DNA from: a virus
Virus record (IMG/VR): IMGVR_UViG_3300035698_003607
Span: 1-33,605 of that record
Direction: 5' to 3' (one strand)
Length of the DNA: 33,605 nt
Part shown: in pieces, positions 8,211 to 14,667 of the stretch
How positions within the stretch are numbered: the first letter of the stretch is position 1
Layout: every line of letters starts with the position of its first letter
Notes under the pieces: generated by a model
What the model was told of the DNA's origin: nothing
The model's database searches: none
The model's input: the letters and a program-made list of their open reading frames with translations, nothing else
Position numbers and translations under genes: made by a program

Positions 8211-9026
8211 TTATTGTTTTGGAATCCAGTAATATGTTGCTGTTGGTGCAACACCATTGCTTGATAACGTGCCTTTATAATAATCTCCTGATTTTACAGA
8301 AAAACTGAAACTATTTCTTCTTGTGCCTGTTGTTGCAACGTAAGTTGATGCTTGATACCAAGCACTACCATATCCCCTTATGGTAACGGGTGAACTAGCA
8401 GAATCAGTATATCCTGTTATTACGCCTCCTCCACCGTTCGTTTCTGCGTATATTGTTCCTACAAAAGTACCATCACTTGTTGCCTGATATGCAACGGCAT
8501 TCGACTTTGAAGTATAATCGCCTAACCCTGAAGGTTCATTGTCGTTATTTATCAAGGTGATGTTTCCGTCAGTGTTATTGTAAAACGATCCTAACCTTAA
8601 ATATTGTGTGATACTTGTCGGTGTGGTTGACGATTCAGAAATAGTAACCGAGAAAGTATCGGCTGAACTTGAGCCATAACCATATACATAATACGTTTTT
8701 GTTGAATCTTCGGTTCCTGTGTCAATCGAAGCCCATGTTACAGTTGTATCAGTTGTCATTTGCAGATATTCTCTGTCCGTTCCATTTGAATTAGATACGC
8801 ATATCTCACCTTTTGTTACCGTAAAGGTTGACGCAGAAGCGTATTCTATCCGTGCCCCTCGCTTGTAGTTTGACAGTAAGCGCTCAGTCGCAGCACTCTC
8901 GTTTGAAATGTAAGTATCCAAATCTGACGGACTTCTTGCACCCGTGGGTTCAGTGTCGTAATGAGGTGTTACCGCCCATACGTTAAAACTAATCAATAAC
9001 CCTAAAACAAAAATAAACCTTTTCAT
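8211..9026 (-). CDS. Tail-fibre-like beta-rich protein with Sec signal peptide
   Basis: A 271-aa protein beginning MKRFIFVLGLLISFNVWAV, a clear signal peptide with cleavage near residue 18. The mature chain is rich in Ser, Thr, Gly and Tyr and has the strand-like pattern of phage fibre domains, including IDTGTEDSTKTYYVYGYG and YLRLGSFYNNTDGNITLI, which match the common fibre module that ends in an LGSF...G-N-I segment. No enzyme motif is seen. It follows the propeller-like gene by 9 bases. Most likely a host-attachment appendage or its cap, but the export signal is unusual for a virion protein. Confidence 0.6.
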   Translation of the reverse strand: MKRFIFVLGLLISFNVWAVTPHYDTEPTGARSPSDLDTYISNESAATERLLSNYKRGARIEYASASTFTVTKGEICVSNSNGTDREYLQMTTDTTVTWASIDTGTEDSTKTYYVYGYGSSSADTFSVTISESSTTPTSITQYLRLGSFYNNTDGNITLINNDNEPSGLGDYTSKSNAVAYQATSDGTFVGTIYAETNGGGGVITGYTDSASSPVTIRGYGSAWYQASTYVATTGTRRNSFSFSVKSGDYYKGTLSSNGVAPTATYYWIPKQ

Positions 9027-9035
9027 ATTTCCCCC

Positions 9036-9791
9036 TTATTTATCCATTATTATTACTTGCGCAATAAAAGAAGCCAATTCATATTCATATACTTCATCGT
9101 CTACTGCCTCGTCTACGACATACAATAATCCATCTTCTTCTTTTATTCCTCTATAATCTGACGACCCTGTACTTAAAGCAAAGGTATATCTAAAAGTACC
9201 ATCCATTGTATATTTATAAACCAACTGGTCGTGCAAATCAAAAACATAAAAATATCCTCCATTTGTTGTTATTCCATAAGAATCTGCGTTGTCTGCGTTT
9301 AACGAAATACTGGATTGATGAACTCCAGACATATTAAATACTTCTATAGTTGAACCACTTTCAGGGCAGAGCCAGATATAAGTACCATCTGTATCTATTC
9401 TGCCATACCCATAAGAGTCTACTGAAAAAGTAGAAACGTAAGTGCCGGTCATTCCTAGTTTTAAGATTACCGATAATAATCTTAAACCATCGTACGCAGA
9501 AGCACATACCCATATATTTGTTCCATCTGTGCAAACACCAACAGGCATAACAAAAAAATACGATCCTGTCGGAACAGAAAAATTGCTTTGGTATGTTCCT
9601 GCCATGTTATATTTGTATACTTTTACATCTACATCGTCTATTATCCACCAGAAACTACCATCTGTTGCTAAGTCTTGCGGATCCGCGTTCCCACTTGCAG
9701 TTGTATCAAAATGTGTGCCTGTATAAGTACCATCTGCTCCATATAAATTAAAACACGCCAATATTAAACATATGAATATAAGTTTTCTCAT
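9036..9791 (-). CDS. Secreted beta-propeller-like (NHL-type) protein
   Basis: A 251-aa protein with the signal peptide MRKLIFICLILACFNLYGAD. The ILAC sequence loosely resembles a lipobox, so a lipoprotein is possible but the -2 residue is atypical. The mature part holds about five blade-like repeats with the pattern DG-x-W/Y-x-hydrophobic, then V-x-K/F-x-M-x-GT/V, for example DGSFWWIIDD...YKYNMAGTY, DGTNIWVC...LGMTGTY, DGTYIWLC...FNMSGVH and NGGYFYVF...YTMDGTF. This is the rhythm of an NHL or 6-bladed propeller, a fold for binding sugars or proteins. It overlaps the upstream gene by ATGA. Role on or near the virion tail is inferred from position. Confidence 0.6.
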   Translation of the reverse strand: MRKLIFICLILACFNLYGADGTYTGTHFDTTASGNADPQDLATDGSFWWIIDDVDVKVYKYNMAGTYQSNFSVPTGSYFFVMPVGVCTDGTNIWVCASAYDGLRLLSVILKLGMTGTYVSTFSVDSYGYGRIDTDGTYIWLCPESGSTIEVFNMSGVHQSSISLNADNADSYGITTNGGYFYVFDLHDQLVYKYTMDGTFRYTFALSTGSSDYRGIKEEDGLLYVVDEAVDDEVYEYELASFIAQVIIMDK

Positions 9792-10438
9792 TCAAACACC
9801 AGTATTATATCTAGCCCTTTTGTTCCTGTGCCTGCTCCGTCAACATCTATTCTTATTCTATCGCCTGTTACGACATCATCGTTACTTGTATTTATTACTG
9901 GAGCAGTTGTTGCTGTATATGAACTAAATTCACTTGCGTCTATTGTTATATTGGTAGACAACATATCGCTCGTATCTGTCAAATTATGTATTTGGAAAGA
10001 TGGTAAACCACTTGAAGAAACGGTATAAACACAAGCGTCAGCATCTGTTAAATCCATTCCAGTTAAGTCAGATGGAACAGTCCATAAAGCTAGACCATTG
10101 CCTGTTGCTAAAGCTATCGCACTATCTTGTGCTTTAATATAAACTATTTTCCCACCGAGGACACCAGATTTTAATGATGCGGTTACGGTAGAACCTGATG
10201 CACTGAAATTTATATCTCCTCCATCATTAAAATTAGGATCTGTTACGGAACTGCCATCTACAGAAACAGTTGTTGAAGCGTCTTCAACTTTATCAGTGGA
10301 GTCTTTTAGTCTTCTTAAATTATCGTTTAATATAGAAATACCATAATCGTCTAGCTCTGTTATTTCAGGGAAATCAGTTCCCCCAAAACATAGCGAACAA
10401 CTAAACAATAAAACTATAAACAAACTAAACTTTCTCAT
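9788..10438 (-). CDS. Tail-fibre-like protein with signal peptide
   Basis: A 216-aa protein starting MRKFSLFIVLLFSCSLCFGG, a hydrophobic leader with a likely cleavage site near Gly19-20. The next segment (ELDDYGISILNDNLRRLKDS) is helical and typical of the N-terminal region of fibre subunits. It is followed by SVTDPNFNDGGDINFSASG and STVTASL, a module also present in the 763-aa fibre gene (VTDPDFTDTATVAFSVST, STVTADI). The C-terminal half is beta-rich and ends in a regular strand (GLDIILVFE). It overlaps the nozzle gene by ATGA. A short fibre or nozzle-associated protein is the best guess. Confidence 0.6.
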   Translation of the reverse strand: MRKFSLFIVLLFSCSLCFGGTDFPEITELDDYGISILNDNLRRLKDSTDKVEDASTTVSVDGSSVTDPNFNDGGDINFSASGSTVTASLKSGVLGGKIVYIKAQDSAIALATGNGLALWTVPSDLTGMDLTDADACVYTVSSSGLPSFQIHNLTDTSDMLSTNITIDASEFSSYTATTAPVINTSNDDVVTGDRIRIDVDGAGTGTKGLDIILVFE

Positions 10439-12810
10439 CGTGTTGTTGTCTCCGCGGTTCCTGTTAAATACATCTTGTCAAAAACAAGAGGGATTAAATC
10501 ATTGTTGTAAATAGTTACCTTTATCTGTCTACCACTAAACGCAAAGAACTCCTCAAATGTTGTGGTGTTATCGGTTAAATTAATATCAAACTCCTGAGAT
10601 TGACCGAGTCTATTCTCAAAGGTTATTGTTAGAGTTCCACTTGTTCCTGTTTGGTACGTCCGTATCTTCTGTAAGTTCTTTACCATGTCAGGTGCGCCCA
10701 TGTCTAACCATCCGCTAGCCCATGTCATAGGAACGGAAGTCTCTGAACTTGCTCCCTCACGGTTATATGTTATCTTTATTGCGTAGCCTGCACTTGTATA
10801 CAGCGTTGGCGTATAAGTAAAATCAGTTGAAGACATTGTTATACGGTATTGCAGATATGTATTTGTCGATATTGCTGATATATCACTCCCTGTGGGATCT
10901 GTATATTCTCCTGACCAAGGGGCAATCAAACACGCTGCCGAAGTTGCCCCTGTTCTAATGGCAATAGTTACGTCACCGCCTGTTGCTGGAACAGTTTCAT
11001 TCCAGTATATTTTATCAAAAGTATCAGCGGTTGTTGTCATAACCTGAGAGATATAAGTACCGCCACCATCTGGTCGGTCTATAATTACGTTAGGTAAATA
11101 TGTTGCTATTGAATCTAAATCTGTTACGCTTGCATCTTTTGTCTGTAATTCTGCCAACCAACCGTCAATAGTACAATCCCATGCTAATTCTATTGTTGCG
11201 CTTTTTTCATCCCCTCCAGGTGCGCCTGTAGGTATATAACGCATATCATTCCAAGTACCTGTAAAGTCTGTATGTTTTCTATGAATAAGACCAACGTCAC
11301 TATCGCCCATTGCATACACGGCACCTGTACTCGAAGAACCTGCGTAAACTACTTCATTATCGTCACCTGAGTTGAATACACACAATGAGTTAAAATCAAC
11401 TAAATCTATTGAATAAGCGTCTGCCAAAATATCATAAACTAACATTCTATTGTTATACGTTCCCCCTGAGCTTTCCGAAGTGTAAACCATATAGTAGATA
11501 TTGTTGCTATAAACAGCCCAACAGTTCACTAAATTAGAAGAAGATATATCAAGTATCTCTGGCGTTATGGCTTCTGATATTAGCTTAGAAGTCTGCCCTG
11601 TAAACCGATATAGCCCATCGTTGGATAAAGAAACAATACCAAGGTCTGGCACGTTTATTGCAGTGTATGGCGCACGGCAACCCATAGTTGAAGAAAAAGG
11701 GTCTGATAATTCCCAATCTGTTGACGGTGTATCTCCATCTGTGAAGTAAAACTGCGTTGAATTATCTTTACCTACACATAATTTACCAAGAAAATTCATA
11801 ATAAAAGTAACACTATCGCCATCGTTTAATCGTACATCTACACAATTCAAAACAGGGAAATAATCGTGACTGCCTGAATCGCTGTAATATATCCTTGAAA
11901 AATAACTGTCGGTCGGATTACAAGCTAAGAACAACCTGTTGTTATGTATAACGCTATATCTAGCCTTTGGCGGTGCCATTGTTGTAGTAGGGCTCAATGT
12001 TGCCCCTAATGCCCCGTCTGCGTCACTGTCTGTTAATACCACGGCAGAATTGTTAGCTATTGTTCCGTTTGTTAAAAGTTTATATGTTGACCCACCTGTT
12101 TCTGTCCTGTATATCTTCCGTCCTGTTACCGTTTCGCCCAAATAAGAATCGGGCCCTATTGGTATCATGCTCAAATCTATATCATTATCGACCACTGTTA
12201 TTGAGTTTGATGGCGTTCCCAAAGACACTTCATAGCTTGTTGTGTAAAAGGTCACTTTATAAAGATAGGTACCATCGGGCCCTGCGCCCTCGCCTGCGTC
12301 CTCAGCAAAACATGTACCCAAATATGTGGCATCGGTTAAATTTGTTTTAATCGGTTGATTGTACCCATCTGAGAATATAGCTAAATTATGCCATGTTAAA
12401 GAACTAAATTTATGATCGCTTGACGTTAAATCTAATATACTTGTGAATGTACCTGCACTATCACTGCCAACCTCAAGCTCATTTCCGTGCGTTACAAGCA
12501 ATCCTTTAGTGCTATCGTTAAGATATAGCCTGTGCATACCAGTAATGGCTTCTGAGGCATCGGCTGAGCCAAATAAGAGGAACTGTTCACGCTTTGCCAA
12601 AGCTGTTAGGACTTCGTTGTAACGAATGTTCTCTGCAACTGTGGCATAGTTTTTTGGTAATGATATTTCAGACGACTTTGTGTCTAGTCCACCACTGAAA
12701 TTATCAAGTGCAAAAGACCAAGGTTCATCGACCGCATATAAAGGCGTGTTTAGAATAAACAAAAAACCTAGGGCAAGACATATTTTACGGACGAAACTGT
12801 ATAGTCGCAT
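10435..12810 (-). CDS. Tail nozzle / tubular tail B-like protein with signal peptide
   Basis: A 791-aa protein. After a leader (MRLYSFVRKICLALGFLFIL, cleavage likely after LYA near residue 26) it has DNFSGGLDTKSSEISLPKNY followed by AENIRYN...KREQF. That is the conserved start of short-tailed phage nozzle proteins (T7 gp12 / P22 gp10 type: F-x-GGL, LP...NY, N-hydrophobic, R). The body is beta-rich with repeated segments such as HNNRLFLAC, IVSLSNDGLYRF and NNIYYMVY, consistent with a propeller platform. A ribosome-binding site (AAGGGG) lies 5 bases before ATG 12810, so the leader is translated. The gene overlaps the upstream adaptor by 26 bases. A signal peptide on this family is not expected. 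The family call is by motif. Confidence 0.6.
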   Translation of the reverse strand: MRLYSFVRKICLALGFLFILNTPLYAVDEPWSFALDNFSGGLDTKSSEISLPKNYATVAENIRYNEVLTALAKREQFLLFGSADASEAITGMHRLYLNDSTKGLLVTHGNELEVGSDSAGTFTSILDLTSSDHKFSSLTWHNLAIFSDGYNQPIKTNLTDATYLGTCFAEDAGEGAGPDGTYLYKVTFYTTSYEVSLGTPSNSITVVDNDIDLSMIPIGPDSYLGETVTGRKIYRTETGGSTYKLLTNGTIANNSAVVLTDSDADGALGATLSPTTTMAPPKARYSVIHNNRLFLACNPTDSYFSRIYYSDSGSHDYFPVLNCVDVRLNDGDSVTFIMNFLGKLCVGKDNSTQFYFTDGDTPSTDWELSDPFSSTMGCRAPYTAINVPDLGIVSLSNDGLYRFTGQTSKLISEAITPEILDISSSNLVNCWAVYSNNIYYMVYTSESSGGTYNNRMLVYDILADAYSIDLVDFNSLCVFNSGDDNEVVYAGSSSTGAVYAMGDSDVGLIHRKHTDFTGTWNDMRYIPTGAPGGDEKSATIELAWDCTIDGWLAELQTKDASVTDLDSIATYLPNVIIDRPDGGGTYISQVMTTTADTFDKIYWNETVPATGGDVTIAIRTGATSAACLIAPWSGEYTDPTGSDISAISTNTYLQYRITMSSTDFTYTPTLYTSAGYAIKITYNREGASSETSVPMTWASGWLDMGAPDMVKNLQKIRTYQTGTSGTLTITFENRLGQSQEFDINLTDNTTTFEEFFAFSGRQIKVTIYNNDLIPLVFDKMYLTGTAETTTR

Positions 12811-13438
12811 GTGACCCCTTCTTTATTTTCTTCCTAGCTTTCTGTTTATACGCTTCATATTCGCCTTGTGCTGTTATTGCATCTTGAGGTTTGAACTTAG
12901 CTTTCTTTGCTCGCATTGCAAGATATAAAACTAAGGCATAAGAATAACCTGACAAATAGCCCCTATTATTAAACGGACTTTCGGTGTCATTGTTAAAATC
13001 TGTTGGTAACAAAGTGCAATCAATGTCTATAGTTAAAGCACTAAGGCAAGGACGCTCAAAGATTATCTCGCTTCCTCTGCGGAAATACTTCCTTGGTGTT
13101 CCACTTGAATTGGATCTCCACGAACGGGTCTTTTGGTCTAACTCTGCTTTTGTAACAAAGTCTAGTCTGTCGTCATCAAACGCCACGCCCCCACCTGGGT
13201 ACTCGTCAATGTCAATAAAGTTCTCTATATATGCGTCAGAATCACTGTCGTCTACGTCATAAGTGTCTATATCAGCGGTAGCAGCAAAAGAATGAGAACC
13301 TGTTATACAACCTGTATCTCTGCTAAAATCAACGTTTCCTTCAACAAGCCAAGAATAAGCTGTAACGTCAGTAACAACAAACGCTGAAATATCTGGATTC
13401 TCTGCTCTAAACATTGCTAGTATTTCTATCCTATTCAT
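12785..13438 (-). CDS. Putative head-tail adaptor / neck protein
   Basis: A 217-aa protein without a leader. The N-terminal half is acidic with Asp/Ser-rich loops (DVDDSDSDAYIENFIDIDEY), the middle carries WRSNSSGTPRKYFRRGSEI, and the C-terminus is a basic helical segment (YALVLYLAMRAKK...YEAYKQKARKKIKKG). A beta-loop body followed by two long C-terminal helices with a Y-x2-Y-K pattern is typical of the small adaptor or head-completion proteins that sit between portal and nozzle in short-tailed phages, and its place directly before the nozzle gene agrees. It starts in an ATGA overlap with the 56-aa gene. Assignment is by shape and context. Confidence 0.5.
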   Translation of the reverse strand: MNRIEILAMFRAENPDISAFVVTDVTAYSWLVEGNVDFSRDTGCITGSHSFAATADIDTYDVDDSDSDAYIENFIDIDEYPGGGVAFDDDRLDFVTKAELDQKTRSWRSNSSGTPRKYFRRGSEIIFERPCLSALTIDIDCTLLPTDFNNDTESPFNNRGYLSGYSYALVLYLAMRAKKAKFKPQDAITAQGEYEAYKQKARKKIKKGSHATIQFRP

Positions 13439-13605
13439 TTTATCCCCTCTTTAAATCCCTCGTCTCTTAATTCATTCATATAAATACATATCTTTGGCGT
13501 ATCCATTATTTCAATCTCGCTATCTATTATCACTAAAAACACGTTCAACACGGAAACGATTTCAACTATCTCTTTGCCTCGCTTAAACACTAAGCAAGTA
13601 AACAT
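13435..13605 (-). CDS. 56-aa hypothetical protein
   Basis: Read directly from the sequence. ATG at 13605 is preceded by GGGGTGAG, a usable ribosome-binding site, and the stop overlaps the adaptor gene start by ATGA. The product has a hydrophobic middle (IVEIVSVLNVFLVIIDSEI, about residues 13-31) that is too interrupted by acidic residues to be a sure membrane helix, then a charged C-terminus ending RDEGFKEGIK. No family is recognised. It may belong with the adjacent membrane proteins or be a small virion component. Confidence 0.6.
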   Translation of the reverse strand: MFTCLVFKRGKEIVEIVSVLNVFLVIIDSEIEIMDTPKICIYMNELRDEGFKEGIK

Positions 13606-13607
13606 TC

Positions 13608-13934
13608 TCACCCCGTCAACGTTTTAGTCACCCACCCTATAATGGCGAAGACTGTGCCTATTATCCAAACACCTGTCGTCCTAAAGGCTGTATTCTTCTT
13701 TATCTCATCTATTCGACCAACCCCACTTTCAATATGGTCAGAAAACTTTTTATCCAATCTAATCCTGTGGTCTTTTTCAGATTGTTGGATAGTCTTAATC
13801 TCAACAACTACTTCTTTTATAGAGTTTAAAGTATGACCGTTTTGCTCATGTAATCCAAACAAGGCTGTCGTCTGTTTCTTTAACTCAACTATAGACTGTT
13901 CGTTTAAAGCTCCTTGAATACAATTCTCAGGCAT
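13608..13934 (-). CDS. XhlA-like membrane protein, possible lysis accessory protein
   Basis: A 108-aa protein: a long amphipathic coiled-coil region (about 12-80), then a short basic turn (KKNTAFRTTG) and a C-terminal membrane helix (VWIIGTVFAIIGWV) with a 5-residue tail. This layout, a cytoplasmic or external coiled coil with one C-terminal helix, is that of XhlA/hemolysin-type small phage proteins that help holins and endolysins. It is followed closely by the 56-aa gene and preceded by another single-pass protein, so a lysis cassette is plausible. The alternative is a tail or head assembly chaperone anchored in the membrane. Confidence 0.5.
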   Translation of the reverse strand: MPENCIQGALNEQSIVELKKQTTALFGLHEQNGHTLNSIKEVVVEIKTIQQSEKDHRIRLDKKFSDHIESGVGRIDEIKKNTAFRTTGVWIIGTVFAIIGWVTKTLTG

Positions 13935-13978
13935 TATAAGACTTCCTTCTTGCGTTAGACCGTTTATCTTTTGCGCTA

Positions 13979-14203
13979 CTACTCGACTTCTGCGACTTGC
14001 GTAAGGCTTTTAATACTTTCAGTCGTGCTTTCTTCGGCATAAGTTTGTCCATTGATTATCTCCTGTATAAACTGCTTCTCTTCTTTGTACTGCTCAGGGT
14101 CTTGATGATTGGCTACAAACCAACCCAATATAATTAAAGCGATTATCGAACCAAATAATACTATCTTTAAATAAACCTTATTCTTATGTTCTGGTAACGT
14201 CAT
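13979..14203 (-). CDS. 74-aa single-pass membrane protein
   Basis: Residues 1-11 are polar and basic (LPEHKNKVYLK), residues about 12-30 form one strong membrane helix (IVLFGSIIALIILGWFVA), and the remaining 44 residues are charged and Gln/Glu-rich. The positive-inside pattern places the C-terminal part outside the membrane, as in inner-membrane spanins, though it is shorter than usual. It overlaps the preceding secreted coiled-coil gene by ATGA. Inner spanin, holin or antiholin are all possible. Confidence 0.55.
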   Translation of the reverse strand: MTLPEHKNKVYLKIVLFGSIIALIILGWFVANHQDPEQYKEEKQFIQEIINGQTYAEESTTESIKSLTQVAEVE

Positions 14204-14556
14204 TCAATCCCCACAAATTTAATGTCAGTCTTTATTTTAGTAATCTCAAGCTCATCACACATATCTTTGCGAGCTACCCATAAGGCAATCTCGTCATTAA
14301 ACACGTCAATTTTGGTATTAATAACAGCCTTCCGTGCTAACAACTTTGAGACTTTATTATTAATAGAGTTTCTTCTGCCACCCTCTACATTTTTTTCAGC
14401 CCTTAATTCCGCAATCTTTACCACTATTTCTGCCTTAGTGTATGGTACTGCATTTACAACCAAGTTATTATCAACCTTCTCGTAAGTCTCTGCCTGTGCT
14501 GTATACGCCCACGTCAAGCCTAAAACCGCTACTAACACTAATAATCCTTTTTTCAT
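14200..14556 (-). CDS. Secreted coiled-coil protein
   Basis: A 118-aa protein with the signal peptide MKKGLLVLVAVLGLTWAYTA and an AQA-E cleavage site near residue 22. The mature part is almost wholly helical and charged (KAEIVVKIAELRAEKN, then SINNKVSKLLARKAVINTK), fitting a coiled coil of about 80 residues, with one Cys near the C-terminus. It sits between a basic 33-aa peptide (ATGA overlap upstream) and a single-pass membrane protein (ATGA overlap downstream). That pairing resembles inner/outer spanin partners, but there is no clear lipobox. Function unproven. Confidence 0.55.
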   Translation of the reverse strand: MKKGLLVLVAVLGLTWAYTAQAETYEKVDNNLVVNAVPYTKAEIVVKIAELRAEKNVEGGRRNSINNKVSKLLARKAVINTKIDVFNDEIALWVARKDMCDELEITKIKTDIKFVGIE

Positions 14557-14654
14557 TTCTTCCTACCTTGGTTTCTACCGCCACGAGGTTTTGAATCGCC
14601 TTTTCTTCCTACTCTTGGTGAACCTCCACATGAACCCTTTTTACTGCCTGCCAT
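14553..14654 (-). CDS. 33-aa basic Gly/Arg/Lys/Ser-rich peptide
   Basis: Read directly from the sequence. An excellent ribosome-binding site (AAGGAGG, 5 bases before ATG 14654) leads a 33-residue frame that ends in an ATGA overlap with the secreted coiled-coil gene. The peptide starts MAGSKKGSCGGSPRVGRKGD and ends in an NQGRKK tail. It has about eleven Lys/Arg and only one acidic residue, with a single Cys. It looks disordered and nucleic-acid-binding, like a protamine-style peptide. Function unknown; the strong translation signal argues that it is real. Confidence 0.65.
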   Translation of the reverse strand: MAGSKKGSCGGSPRVGRKGDSKPRGGRNQGRKK

Positions 14655-14667
14655 GATTGCCTCCTTA

